The notes under the pieces were generated by a model. The model ran no database searches, was not told the DNA's origin, and worked only from the letters and a program-made list of their open reading frames with translations. The position numbers and the translations under genes are program-made. DNA of 64,000 nt from positions 1 to 64,000 of the forward strand of contig CAVQDO010000006.1 in NCBI GenBank assembly GCA_963711255.1, written 5' to 3'. Positions 34,253 to 43,929 of this stretch are shown piece after piece. Each line of letters opens with the position of its first letter. Position 1 is the stretch's first letter. This DNA comes from GCA-2746365 sp963711255. GTDB taxonomy: Bacteria > Pseudomonadota > Gammaproteobacteria > SZUA-229.

Positions 34253-35194
34253 CTAAGCACACTGCTTAATCATGCGTCTTGGCGCTACCAGGCCGTCGTC
34301 CTGTATCTCGCCCAGACCCAGAAAGTGGCTCTGATCATAGATACGCACCCATCCGTGCGTCGGTGCATGAGGAACCATCACAGGCTGCCCCTGGCGCACA
34401 TAAAAAGCCGCATCCGTACCCAGTCGAACATCTGGCCAGTCAGCGACGCCACTATCGATTGGTTGCAGCGTTGCATCCAGCGCAGCAAAACCTTCTTCCG
34501 CCAGTTCAGTTAATTGTTCCATAGTCAGCATATCACCGGAATACGGGCCAACACTTAAGCGGCGCAAGGCAGTTATATGGGCACAGTTGCCCAGTTTTTT
34601 TGCAATATCTTCAACCAGGGTACGAACATAAGTACCTTTTGAACAGGCAACTTCAAGCTCAAGAATAAGGCGCTGCTGGCCTTCGCCATCATCTTCCATA
34701 CTGAGTGAAATAAAATCGATTTCGTAAATGGTAATTCGTCTCGATTTGCGCTCAACTTCAATACCCTGGCGCGCCAGCTTATATAAACGTTCACCGTTAT
34801 GTTTTACTGCCGAGTACATTGGTGGAACCTGGTCGATTTCGCCAATAAATTCCGGTAACACCGCCTTGACCGCCGCTTCATCAATAGCCGAAACATCGAG
34901 CGATTCAAGCACCTCGCCTTCGGCATCACCGGTGGTTGTACTCACACCCAGCTGACATTTAAGGTGATAACGCTTATCCGCATCCAGCAGAAAAGCAGAT
35001 ATTTTTGTTGCTTCACCCAGGCAGACGGGCAACATGCCGGTAGCCAAAGGATCCAGGCTGCCGGTATGACCCGCTTTAGCAGCACCAAACAGGCGTTTAA
35101 CTCTTTGCAAGGCATGATTTGAACTGCAACCAGCGGGTTTATCTAACAGTAAAACACCACTTATTTCACGGCCTTTTTTCTTACGATTTGCCAC
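34253..35194 (-). CDS. truB: tRNA pseudouridine(55) synthase TruB
   Basis: A 313-residue enzyme that makes pseudouridine 55 in the T loop of tRNAs. Catalytic Asp48 is in AGHTGSLDPLATG. KPAGCSSNHALQ, the YSAVKHNGERLYKLAR loop, and the VACSKGTYVRTLVEDI segment are family hallmarks. The C-terminal PUA-like domain ends at the stop. It starts at the same base where rbfA ends, so the two are coupled. Confidence 0.97.
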   Translation of the reverse strand: MANRKKKGREISGVLLLDKPAGCSSNHALQRVKRLFGAAKAGHTGSLDPLATGMLPVCLGEATKISAFLLDADKRYHLKCQLGVSTTTGDAEGEVLESLDVSAIDEAAVKAVLPEFIGEIDQVPPMYSAVKHNGERLYKLARQGIEVERKSRRITIYEIDFISLSMEDDGEGQQRLILELEVACSKGTYVRTLVEDIAKKLGNCAHITALRRLSVGPYSGDMLTMEQLTELAEEGFAALDATLQPIDSGVADWPDVRLGTDAAFYVRQGQPVMVPHAPTHGWVRIYDQSHFLGLGEIQDDGLVAPRRMIKQCA

Positions 35195-35583
35195 TATTCA
35201 ATCTCATCATCAGGTTCATCTTTTTCGGACTTCCTGTCTTTTTTAATCGCTTCAGTTATCAGCTCGTCCATGGCAATGCCACGCGTCACACTGTCATCCA
35301 CGACAAATTTTAAAGTCGGGACAATACGCGCACGTATACGACGTGCAACTTCTTTACGAATAAATCCGGTTGCACGGTTTAAAATTTCGATGGATTCGTT
35401 TTGCTGCTCAGTGTTAAACATCGAGCAATAGATAACCGCATGGCTTAAATCACGGCTCATACGTACTTCGGTAAACGACATAAAGCCCAGGCGTGGATCA
35501 TCGATCTCGTCACGAACAATTTCGGCCAGCTCACGGCGAAGCTGTTCGGCCATTCTATCGCTGCGTAAAAACTCTCTAGGCAT
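35194..35583 (-). CDS. rbfA: 30S ribosome-binding factor RbfA
   Basis: A 129-residue KH-fold assembly factor that binds the 30S subunit and helps mature the 5' end of 16S rRNA. It starts MPREFLRSDRMAEQLRRELAEIV with the conserved DPRLGFMSFTEVRMSRDLSHAVIY segment, and ends with an acidic/basic tail (KDRKSEKDEPDDEIE). It lies 54 bp after infB and overlaps truB by one base. Confidence 0.97.
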   Translation of the reverse strand: MPREFLRSDRMAEQLRRELAEIVRDEIDDPRLGFMSFTEVRMSRDLSHAVIYCSMFNTEQQNESIEILNRATGFIRKEVARRIRARIVPTLKFVVDDSVTRGIAMDELITEAIKKDRKSEKDEPDDEIE

Positions 35584-35637
35584 AAAAATCTGGCTCTAAA
35601 GCGGCAATAAAATAGTGACTAGGAAAACGGGCGCAGC

Positions 35638-38220
35638 TTAAAGCTTGCGCTCAACTTCTACGCGTTCAAAGACTTCGATCTGATCGCCAACCATTACTTC
35701 ATAGTTTTTCACCGCGATACCACATTCTGTACCACTGTTAACTTCTTTGACGTTGTCTTTAAAACGGCGTAATGATTCAAGCTCGCCCTCAAAAATCACC
35801 ACGTTGTCACGCAGCACACGAATCGGCGCATCTTTACGAACCACACCTTCGGTTACCAGCGAACCAGCTACCTGCCCAAAGACCGGTGACTTGAATACTT
35901 CCTGCACCTTGGCCATACCGATAATCTGTTCACGGTACTCTGCTTTCAGCATGCCGGTAAGCGCTTTTGTAACTTCATCGATCAGTTCATAAATAACACT
36001 ATAGTAGTTAAGCTCTACGCCACGTTCAGCGGCTGCACGTCGTGCAGTTGCGTCTGCACGCACATTAAAACCGATAACAATAGCATCCGATGCAGCAGCC
36101 AGGCTGATATCAGTTTCATTAATACCGCCAACACCGGAAGCAACAATGCGAACATCAACTTCATCATTATCTGCAGCCAGCTTCATCAACGAATCGCTGA
36201 TAGCATGCAGTGTGCCCTGTACATCAGCTTTTAATAGAACATTCAGCTTCTTGACCTGACCGGCCTCCATCTGTTCAAACATGGATTCCAGTTTGTTAGC
36301 CTGCTGGGTAGCCAGACGCATATCTCGTGCTTTACCCTGACGGTTTTGAGAAACCTCACGTGCTGTACGCTCGTCAGATAACACCTGCATGGCATCACCC
36401 GCATTCGGTGTATTGGACAAACCAATAACCACCGCAGGCATCGATGGGCCAGCCTGTTCAATACTGTTGCCGAATTCATCATACATGGCTCGAACACGGC
36501 CAAAATCTTCACCGGCGAGCATGATATCGCCTTTTCTTAACGCACCTTCCTGTACCAGGACGGTAGTCGTTACACCACGTCCCTTGTCCAGTGCTGCTTC
36601 AAGTACAACACCTTTTGCCAGGCCTTCTGATGGCGCTTTCAGCTCCATCAATTCAGCCTGTAAAGAAATTGTATCGAGCAGGGTATCAATACCCTCACCG
36701 GTCAGCGCAGAAACATTAACAAAAATATTATCGCCGCCCCATTCTTCAGGAATAATTTCATACCCACCCAGTTCGTTTTTCACACGATCCGGATCAGCGC
36801 CTTCTTTATCCATTTTATTAACAGCAATAATAATGGGTACTTCAGCTGCTTTTGCGTGCTGTACAGCTTCGATGGTTTGCGGCATAACACCATCGTCCGC
36901 TGCTACCACGATAATGACGATATCCGTAGCGTTGGCACCACGCTCACGCATTGCTGTAAATGCAGCGTGTCCCGGTGTATCAAGGAAGGTAATTACGCCT
37001 TTATCGGTCTCAACGTGATAAGCACCAATATGCTGGGTAATACCGCCCGCTTCACCAGCGGCAACCTTGGAAGAGCGAATGTAATCCAGTAATGAAGTCT
37101 TACCGTGATCAACGTGGCCCATAATCGTTACTACCGGCGGGCGGGCTTCTTCTGTCTGGTCGGAAGTATCGCGAGCCAGCAGGGCTTTTTCATAATCATC
37201 TTCGTTAACAACAACCGGATTGTGACCCAGTTCTTCGATTACAAGTACCGCTGTATCCTGATCAATCACCTGGTTAATGGTTGCCATAACACCCATTTGC
37301 ATCAATGTTTTGATCAGCTCACCCGCTTTCATTGACATGCGTCGGGCCAGTTCATCAACGGTTATTGTATCGGGTACGGTAACGTCATGAACAATAGCAG
37401 CCACCGGTTTTTCAAAACCGTGTTTGGCGTCTGAAACAACACTGCTTCTTGCCGCCTTGCCTTTTTTCTTGTGACGCTTACCACTGCGATCACTGGACAC
37501 ATGCAATTCTTTGCGCCCGTATAAAGTACCTTTATCCTTGTGCTCTGCCTTGTGTTTTTTAGCAGCTGATTTCTGGCTACGCGCTTCCTGTGCCTGTAAC
37601 TCGTCAGCCGTTAATACTTTTTCTTTCGCTTTACTTTCTTTGGCAGAGGTTTTTGCAGTGCCCGTGCTCACCTGATCGACATCTTTTGACCTGGCCGCTT
37701 CTTCAGCTTTTTGTTTGGCCTCAGCCAGGCGTGAATCTTCTGCCTGCTGGTCCTGCTCGCGTTTTTCAGCACGCTCAAGTTTCAACCGCCTTTCTTCTTC
37801 ACGCTCCTGCTCACGACGTGCCTGGTCAGCACGAAGCTTTTCCAGTTCCGTGATTTCAGCAGGGGTTTCCTGTGATGTTTCAGCTTCTGCTTCCGTTTCT
37901 ACTGCCTGCTCTCCAGGCTTGGTAATGGTACGTTTACGGCGAACTTCAATAGATACCGTCTTTTTACCCGCAGCACCAACTTTCACTTCGCTGACTGACT
38001 TACGCTTTAAAGCTATCTTGCGCGGCTTATTCGCGGAATCAACATCACTGTCCTTGCCATGCTGCCCTCGCAGGAAGCCCAGCAAAGTCATCTTATCTGT
38101 GTCAGAAATCAGTGCATCTGGCGTATTAATATCCAGACCCGCATCTTTTATCTGTTCAAGTAAGCGCTCGACGGGTGTACCCACAACGCCTGCAAGTTGT
38201 TTTACTGTTACTTCAGCCAT
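35638..38220 (-). CDS. infB: Translation initiation factor IF-2
   Basis: An 860-residue GTPase that brings fMet-tRNA to the 30S subunit and promotes subunit joining. The N-terminal IF2N-like domain (MAEVTVKQLAGVVGTPVERL) is followed by a long, charged, coiled-coil-rich linker (about 100-280), with EEERRLKLERAEKRE type repeats. The G domain has GHVDHGKTSL (near residue 368), DTPGHAAF and NKMD, followed by domains II, III and C2 ending QIEVFERVEVERKL. Length is close to E. coli IF2 (890). Confidence 0.98.
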   Translation of the reverse strand: MAEVTVKQLAGVVGTPVERLLEQIKDAGLDINTPDALISDTDKMTLLGFLRGQHGKDSDVDSANKPRKIALKRKSVSEVKVGAAGKKTVSIEVRRKRTITKPGEQAVETEAEAETSQETPAEITELEKLRADQARREQEREEERRLKLERAEKREQDQQAEDSRLAEAKQKAEEAARSKDVDQVSTGTAKTSAKESKAKEKVLTADELQAQEARSQKSAAKKHKAEHKDKGTLYGRKELHVSSDRSGKRHKKKGKAARSSVVSDAKHGFEKPVAAIVHDVTVPDTITVDELARRMSMKAGELIKTLMQMGVMATINQVIDQDTAVLVIEELGHNPVVVNEDDYEKALLARDTSDQTEEARPPVVTIMGHVDHGKTSLLDYIRSSKVAAGEAGGITQHIGAYHVETDKGVITFLDTPGHAAFTAMRERGANATDIVIIVVAADDGVMPQTIEAVQHAKAAEVPIIIAVNKMDKEGADPDRVKNELGGYEIIPEEWGGDNIFVNVSALTGEGIDTLLDTISLQAELMELKAPSEGLAKGVVLEAALDKGRGVTTTVLVQEGALRKGDIMLAGEDFGRVRAMYDEFGNSIEQAGPSMPAVVIGLSNTPNAGDAMQVLSDERTAREVSQNRQGKARDMRLATQQANKLESMFEQMEAGQVKKLNVLLKADVQGTLHAISDSLMKLAADNDEVDVRIVASGVGGINETDISLAAASDAIVIGFNVRADATARRAAAERGVELNYYSVIYELIDEVTKALTGMLKAEYREQIIGMAKVQEVFKSPVFGQVAGSLVTEGVVRKDAPIRVLRDNVVIFEGELESLRRFKDNVKEVNSGTECGIAVKNYEVMVGDQIEVFERVEVERKL

Positions 38221-38276
38221 AAATTATCTCAGTGAATAATCTCAGTCGTATTTTATTATTGATAAACCAGTACTTC

Positions 38277-38300
38277 TACTTATTCTTCTACTTATTCTTC
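38277..38300. repeat. 12-bp tandem duplication across the nusA stop codon
   Basis: The unit TACTTATTCTTC occurs twice in perfect tandem, with a partial third copy TACTTC at 38271-38276. On the coding strand this repeats GAAGAATAAGTA, so the nusA end Glu-Glu-stop is duplicated just downstream. The stop is the TAA at 38292-38294. Confidence 0.85.
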
Positions 38301-39785
38301 TGTAGCAAACCATGGCGCGCGAGCCGTCATAATTAACGCTGAGGCTCTTACCTCATCCATGCCTTCAATTTCCATTAATTCATCTACCGCCTGTTCAGCC
38401 AGATCTTCCATTGAGCAAATGCCTTTAACCGCCAGCAGATTTGCCAGCTCTGTATCCATACCTTCCATGTTTAACAGGTCTTCCTGCGGCTTGTTATTTT
38501 CCAGCACTTCTTCCGTCATAATTGCCTGTGTTAACAGGTAATCGCTGGCGCGGTTACGCAGTTCAGCAACGATATCTTCGTCAAACTCTTCAATGCTCAA
38601 TAGTTCTGCTTCCGGAACATACGCGACTTCTTCAATAGTAGTAAAGCCTTCAGCAACCAGGATTTCTGCTACTTCGGTATCCACATCAAGGTGCTCAGTA
38701 AAGACTTCAAGGTATTTCGCACCTTCTTCCGCATTCTTGGTTTCAGCTTCCTGCTCGGTCATTACATTCAGTTCCCAACCGGTCAATTCACTCGCCAGTC
38801 GAATATTCTGGCCGCCACGGCCAATAGCCATGGCCAGTTTGTCTTCTTCAACCGCGATGTTCATGCTGTTCGCATCTTCATCCACTACCAGTGACTGTAC
38901 TTCAGCCGGAGACATAGCGTTAATAACAAACTGCGCCGGGTCATCATTCCATAGAATAATATCGACTCGTTCACCGCCAATTTCATTGGAGACCGACTGC
39001 ACACGTGATCCACGCATACCAACACAGGCACCGACCGGATCAATGCGGCCATCCAGCGCTCTAACCGAAATTTTTGCGCGCGAACCCGGATCTCGTGCAC
39101 CGCCAATAATCTCGATTAAACCCTGGTCAACCTCGGGAACTTCAAGCTTAAACAGCTCAACCAGGAATTCCGGGGCAGTACGGCTGATAAAAAGTTGCGG
39201 GCCGCGTGCTTCTGAACGCACTTCTTTCAGGTAACCGCGTAAACGGTCACCCGGGCGAACAGCCTCGCGTGGAATCATATCTGACTTGGGAATAAAACCT
39301 TCAACACTACTACCCAGATCAAGATAAACATTGCCGCGCTCAACACGCTTAACGGTGCCCATAACGAGCTCGCCTTCACGGCCCTGGTAGGCTTCTACTA
39401 CACGCTCACGCTCGGCTTCACGCACTTTCTGTACGATAACCTGTTTCGCGGTCTGTGCAGCAATACGGCCAAACTCTACTGATTCAATCTGTTCTTCAAC
39501 GTAATCCCCAACTTGAATATCGGGTTCGTCCATTTGCGCCGCTTCCAGCGCCATTTCACCGAGCGGATTTTCCATGGGAATACCATCTTCTATCACCAGC
39601 CAGCGACGGAAAGTATCATACTCTCCGGTCTCACGGTTGATATCAACGCGCACTTCAATGTCTTTCCCATTTTTCTTACGCGTAGCGGTAGCAAGAGCTG
39701 CCTCAATGGCCTCGAATATAATCTCTTTTTCAACGCCTTTTTCATTAGAAACGGCATCTGCAACGTAGAGAATTTCCTTGCTCAT
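38292..39785 (-). CDS. nusA: Transcription termination/antitermination factor NusA
   Basis: A 497-residue RNA polymerase-associated factor for pausing, termination and antitermination. The N-terminal domain starts MSKEILYVADAVSNEKGV, followed by S1 (GTVKRVERGNVYLDLG), two KH domains (ACVGMRGSRVQSVSNE and MAIGRGGQNIRLASELTGW) and two acidic C-terminal repeats with helix-hairpin-helix character (LSIEEFDEDIVAELR; MEIEGMDEVRASAL), the long gammaproteobacterial form. It ends in a short tandem repeat. It lies between rimP and infB. Confidence 0.98.
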   Translation of the reverse strand: MSKEILYVADAVSNEKGVEKEIIFEAIEAALATATRKKNGKDIEVRVDINRETGEYDTFRRWLVIEDGIPMENPLGEMALEAAQMDEPDIQVGDYVEEQIESVEFGRIAAQTAKQVIVQKVREAERERVVEAYQGREGELVMGTVKRVERGNVYLDLGSSVEGFIPKSDMIPREAVRPGDRLRGYLKEVRSEARGPQLFISRTAPEFLVELFKLEVPEVDQGLIEIIGGARDPGSRAKISVRALDGRIDPVGACVGMRGSRVQSVSNEIGGERVDIILWNDDPAQFVINAMSPAEVQSLVVDEDANSMNIAVEEDKLAMAIGRGGQNIRLASELTGWELNVMTEQEAETKNAEEGAKYLEVFTEHLDVDTEVAEILVAEGFTTIEEVAYVPEAELLSIEEFDEDIVAELRNRASDYLLTQAIMTEEVLENNKPQEDLLNMEGMDTELANLLAVKGICSMEDLAEQAVDELMEIEGMDEVRASALIMTARAPWFATEE

Positions 39786-39863
39786 GGTTTAAAACCTCAT
39801 ATGTAACTGTTTGTTAAATATAATAAATATTCGACTCATTTTAAACAGTGAGTCTCAATAAAA

Positions 39864-40334
39864 CTAAAATTCCGGAACGATTCGCGCTTTTTCTATCGCG
39901 CTCATCGGCAAACTGATTTCTTCTGCATCCGTTTCTATAACAAGCACATCCTCACTCGCTTGCAGCAGCCTGCCCTTAAAATTTCGCTGACCTTCGAGCG
40001 GCATAGCGGTTTTTAATTTGACCAGTGAACCGGTAAACCGCTGAAAGTCCTTTAACCGCCTTAATGGCCGATCCAGACCCGGTGATGATACTTCCAGATT
40101 AAACTGACCACGCACCGGATCTTCAACATCGATAAGCGCGCTGATCTGCCGACTAACCGCGGAACAGTCTTCAATAACCACACCCGCAGAGTCTGAGCCT
40201 TCAGGAACATCAATGTAGAGACGTAAAACACCATGTTTTGGATTAGGAAAATGCTCGATTTCGACCAGGTCGAAACCCATTCCAGTCACTACCGGCTCAA
40301 ATAATTCCCACAAATGTGTCTGGTCTTTTCTCAT
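39864..40334 (-). CDS. rimP: Ribosome maturation factor RimP
   Basis: A 156-residue factor needed for 30S maturation. Conserved features: MGFDLVEIEH, LRLYIDVPEG, DCSAVSRQISALIDVEDPV, and FNLEVSSPGLDRPL, with FQRFTGSLVKLKT next. It is the first protein gene of the rimP-nusA-infB operon. A terminator stands between it and the upstream tRNA-fMet gene, so expression depends on read-through or an own promoter. Confidence 0.97.
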   Translation of the reverse strand: MRKDQTHLWELFEPVVTGMGFDLVEIEHFPNPKHGVLRLYIDVPEGSDSAGVVIEDCSAVSRQISALIDVEDPVRGQFNLEVSSPGLDRPLRRLKDFQRFTGSLVKLKTAMPLEGQRNFKGRLLQASEDVLVIETDAEEISLPMSAIEKARIVPEF

Positions 40335-40401
40335 CTGGCTCTTGTAATCACAATATTAATAACATCCTTCTGTTATTAATCAATATCTTATTCTCAGTAA
40401 C

Positions 40402-40428
40402 AAAAAGGCCCCGTAAACGGAGCCTTTC
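40402..40428 (-). terminator. Terminator between tRNA-fMet and rimP
   Basis: On the minus strand AAAGGCTCCGT pairs with ACGGGGCCTTT with one mismatch, followed by a T-run. It is about 70 bp after the tRNA 3' end, in the same place as the metY terminator of E. coli. Confidence 0.72.
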
Positions 40429-40498
40429 CAAAATTCTTGAAGCTGAGGAATGGCAAAACTATACGCCGGACTTCCTACGACTTCAAGAAAACAAATTT

Positions 40499-40575
<77 letters not shown>

Positions 40576-40589
40576 ACAACAAGAGGCGA

Positions 40590-40618
40590 ATCATACGGAC
40601 TTACTCACTCAATTGCAA
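40590..40618 (-). promoter_or_regulatory. tRNA-fMet promoter
   Basis: On the minus strand: -35 TTGCAA (40613-40618), a 17-bp spacer and -10 TATGAT (40590-40595), followed by a GC-rich discriminator TCGCCTC a few bases before the tRNA. GC-rich discriminators are typical of stable RNA promoters under ppGpp/DksA control; dksA itself is at 13 kb. Confidence 0.7.
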
Positions 40619-40780
40619 GACGCTGAGTCGATTAATCAGGAAATATTATTACAAAATGGAGTTAATGTGAAAATACCGCGAAACCTGGAATAAACACAAA
40701 ACAAAAACAGCAAAATAGCTACCCGCTTAAGCCCTGCCTTCCCGGTCAGTGACTGCTCCGCCTATAAGCTGAAGAAGCCC

Positions 40781-42232
40781 TCAGGCAGCAAATACTGACA
40801 CACACAGCGACATTAATGCAGCAGGATAAACCCCTAAAGCCAGTATCGCCAGACCGTTAGTACTTAATGTGATCTGCATATCACGACCACAAACTAGCGG
40901 CTGCGTATCAACAGCATCATCAAAATACATAACCTTGATTACTCGCAGGTAGTAGAAGATACCAATAATCGAGAAGAATACAGCAATTATCGCCATCCAC
41001 ACCAGGTCAACATCAACCACTGCGGTTAACACCGCCAGTTTTGCCCAGAATCCAACCGTAGGCGGCACACCCGCCATCGACAGCATCAAAACCATCATAA
41101 TAAAGGCAAACCACGGACTGCGCTGATTCAGGCCTGCAAGGTCAGTGATATTGTCAGCTTCAAAGCCCTGGCGCGCCATCAGCATAATGACACCGAAACC
41201 GCCGAGTGACATCATCGCGTAGGTAATGGTGTAGAACATCGCTGTAGAGTAACCCTCGGCAGTACCGGCAAGAATACCCAGCAAAATAAAACCAACATGT
41301 GAAATTGTTGAATACGCGAGCATACGTTTCAGGTTAGTTTGCGCAATGGCAATAATGTTACCCACCGCCAGTGATAAAACGGATAACACGATAATCATTT
41401 GCTGCCAGTCGGCCTGCAGACCACCCAGCGCCTCAACCATCAAACGCATAATCATGGCAAAACCGGCCAGCTTTGGCGCGGTACCGATTAAAGCCGTAAC
41501 GGCAGTGGGCGAACCATGATAAACATCCGGCATCCACATGTGAAACGGTACTGCACCCAGCTTGAATGCCAGCGCCACAACGATGAATACCAGCGCGAAA
41601 ATCATACCAAGATTCTGCGCACCGTCAGCCTCTGACGCAGCGGAAACCGAAACAGCAATTTCAGATAGCATCAGGCTGCCTGACAGGCCGTAAAGAATAG
41701 ACATACCGTAAAGCAGCATGCCTGAAGCAATAGCGCCCAGTACAAAATACTTCATCGCCGCTTCCGACGCGTTGCCGTTATCACGGCTAAAGGCAACCAG
41801 TGCATACAGACAAAGCGATAACAGTTCCAGGCCAAGGTATAACATCAGCAGGTTATTTGCTGACACCATCAGCATCATGCCGACTATGCTGAATAAACCC
41901 AGCACGTAAAATTCGCCTTTAAAGATTTTTCGATCAGCCAGGTATTCTCTTGAATAAACAAATACACCAAAACTGATGATCAAAATAAACATTTTCAGCG
42001 CATCCGCCATGGCGTCCTGCACAAACAGATCGTTGAACGCCAGTACCCTTGTTTCGGTTTGATTCGCCATTACCAGCAACAGGGCAACTATCAGCGACAG
42101 CTGCGACAATACATAGGTAAAGTTTCTTTTTCCCTGCGGCAGGTAAACATCCACAACCAGTATCAGACAGGCCATGATCAGCAGAAAGATTTCAGGTAAA
42201 GCAATAGCTGCATTTAGTGATTCAAGTGTCAT
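40781..42232 (-). CDS. nuoN: NADH-quinone oxidoreductase subunit N
   Basis: A 483-residue antiporter-like membrane subunit of complex I with 14 hydrophobic helices, one of three proton channels. The Mrp-type features are MLYLGLELLSLCLYALVA, FKLGAVPFHMWMPDVYHGSP and NLKRMLAYSTISHVGFILLG, with the key Lys and Glu residues in the helices. It is the last gene of the nuo operon; no clear terminator follows before tRNA-fMet. A 50-bp spacer separates it from nuoM. Confidence 0.97.
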   Translation of the reverse strand: MTLESLNAAIALPEIFLLIMACLILVVDVYLPQGKRNFTYVLSQLSLIVALLLVMANQTETRVLAFNDLFVQDAMADALKMFILIISFGVFVYSREYLADRKIFKGEFYVLGLFSIVGMMLMVSANNLLMLYLGLELLSLCLYALVAFSRDNGNASEAAMKYFVLGAIASGMLLYGMSILYGLSGSLMLSEIAVSVSAASEADGAQNLGMIFALVFIVVALAFKLGAVPFHMWMPDVYHGSPTAVTALIGTAPKLAGFAMIMRLMVEALGGLQADWQQMIIVLSVLSLAVGNIIAIAQTNLKRMLAYSTISHVGFILLGILAGTAEGYSTAMFYTITYAMMSLGGFGVIMLMARQGFEADNITDLAGLNQRSPWFAFIMMVLMLSMAGVPPTVGFWAKLAVLTAVVDVDLVWMAIIAVFFSIIGIFYYLRVIKVMYFDDAVDTQPLVCGRDMQITLSTNGLAILALGVYPAALMSLCVSVFAA

Positions 42233-42282
42233 TCTTTGTTATCCAGTTTTAACCGATATAGGTTCAGTATAAATTCAGCTTG

Positions 42283-43815
42283 TTATAGTTTTGAAACAGC
42301 AATATGCTGCAGGAAATTTTCCACACTGGCATGCATGACATCAACAACCGGTGCAGGCCATAAACCTAAAACCAGGACGGCAATCGCCAGTGTTGCCATA
42401 ATGACAAACTCACGTGAATTAAGATCCTGCAAGGCACGCACACCTTCATTAGCTATCTCACCGTAGAAAACCCGCTTCACCATCCATAAGGTATAAGCCG
42501 CGCCCAGTACCAGGGTCATCGCAGCAAGGAAGGCATACCAGAAATTCGCTTTAAAGCTGGCGATAATTACCATGAATTCACCGACAAAACCCGAGGTACC
42601 CGGCAGGCCGGCATTGGACATGGCAAAGAAAACCGCGAAGGCTGCAAATATCGGCATGGTATGCACAACACCACCGTAAGCGTTAATTTCACGGGTATGC
42701 ATACGGTCGTACAGGACGCCGATCATAAGGAACATTGCACCAGATATAAAACCGTGTGAAATCATCTGGATCATGGCGCCTTCAACAGCAAGGGCTGCGC
42801 CACTGCCAATACCGCCACCCTGTGCATTGGCCGGGTTCTCCCATATCTGGAAAACCACGAACAGACCTAAGGTAACAAAACCCATGTGTGCAATCGATGA
42901 ATACGCCACCAGTTTTTTCATGTCTTTCTGCACCAGCGCAACAAAGCCGATATACACCACGGCAACCAGCGACATAAAGATAATTAACCAGTCCAGCGAG
43001 CTCGATGCATCCGGTGTTATCGGCAGACTAAAACGGATGAAACCGTAGCCGCCAATTTTCAGCATGATCGCCGCCAGTATAACGGAACCGCCGGTTGGCG
43101 CTTCCACGTGTGCGTCAGGCAGCCAGGTATGCACCGGCCACATCGGAACCTTAACTGCAAAGGCCGCAAGGAAAGCGAAGAAAATCAGAATCTGCTCATT
43201 CAAGGTCAGCTTCAGCATATGCATATCTAAAATCGCAAAGCTGCCTCCCTTGTAATACATGTAAATCAGTGCCACCAGCATGAATACCGAGCCGATGAAG
43301 GTATAAATAAAGAACTTGATAGTCGCGTAAACCCTGCGTTCACCACCCCAGACACCGATCAGAATAAACATCGGTACCAGCATTGCTTCCCAGAACACGT
43401 AGAAGAAAATAGCATCCAGCGCAGCAAACACAGCGACCATTAAACCTTCCATAATCAGGAATGCAGCTAAATATTGCGATGGCTTTTTCTTGATCACTTC
43501 CCAGCCGGCCAGTACAACCAGAATGGTAGTAAAGGTAGTCAGGATAATTAACGGCATGGAAAAACCGTCAACACCAAAATGATAATTGATATTAAACGAC
43601 GGGATCCAGGCAGCTTTCTCAACAAATTGCATCGCTGATGTTGAAGAATCAAAGCCGGTATACAAACCTAAACTTAATACAAAGGTTGCAATCGAAATAA
43701 CCAGGGATAGTACGCGCACGCCATTAGCGTCGCCTTTATCGCCAGAAAGCAGCACAGCTATGCCGCCCAGAATGGGCAACCAGACGATCAAACTTAGTAA
43801 AGGTAAATCAGACAT
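42283..43815 (-). CDS. nuoM: NADH-quinone oxidoreductase subunit M
   Basis: A 510-residue antiporter-like subunit. I take the ATG at 43815, which has an AGGAA site in front; the open frame extends five codons further upstream. Key features: FYVFWEAMLVPMFILIGVWGG with the essential Glu, FAVKVPMWPVHTWLPDAHVEAPTGGSV region (about 43110-43180) and DMKKLVAYSSIAHMGFV. It forms the middle proton channel. Confidence 0.97.
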   Translation of the reverse strand: MSDLPLLSLIVWLPILGGIAVLLSGDKGDANGVRVLSLVISIATFVLSLGLYTGFDSSTSAMQFVEKAAWIPSFNINYHFGVDGFSMPLIILTTFTTILVVLAGWEVIKKKPSQYLAAFLIMEGLMVAVFAALDAIFFYVFWEAMLVPMFILIGVWGGERRVYATIKFFIYTFIGSVFMLVALIYMYYKGGSFAILDMHMLKLTLNEQILIFFAFLAAFAVKVPMWPVHTWLPDAHVEAPTGGSVILAAIMLKIGGYGFIRFSLPITPDASSSLDWLIIFMSLVAVVYIGFVALVQKDMKKLVAYSSIAHMGFVTLGLFVVFQIWENPANAQGGGIGSGAALAVEGAMIQMISHGFISGAMFLMIGVLYDRMHTREINAYGGVVHTMPIFAAFAVFFAMSNAGLPGTSGFVGEFMVIIASFKANFWYAFLAAMTLVLGAAYTLWMVKRVFYGEIANEGVRALQDLNSREFVIMATLAIAVLVLGLWPAPVVDVMHASVENFLQHIAVSKL

Positions 43816-43929
43816 AGTATTCCTGCGCAATTAATGAAGATTGAAAATTGAAGAATGAAGAATCCCCCATTACCCAATCAGCATTGTTTGTCTTTAGCTT
43901 TTTATTATTCATTGTTCTTTTTCACTGCT

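Noticed and set aside
36389..37018. 209-codon open frame antisense to infB
   Set aside because: Ser/Ala/Thr-rich translation typical of the reverse strand of a GTPase gene; no independent signal.
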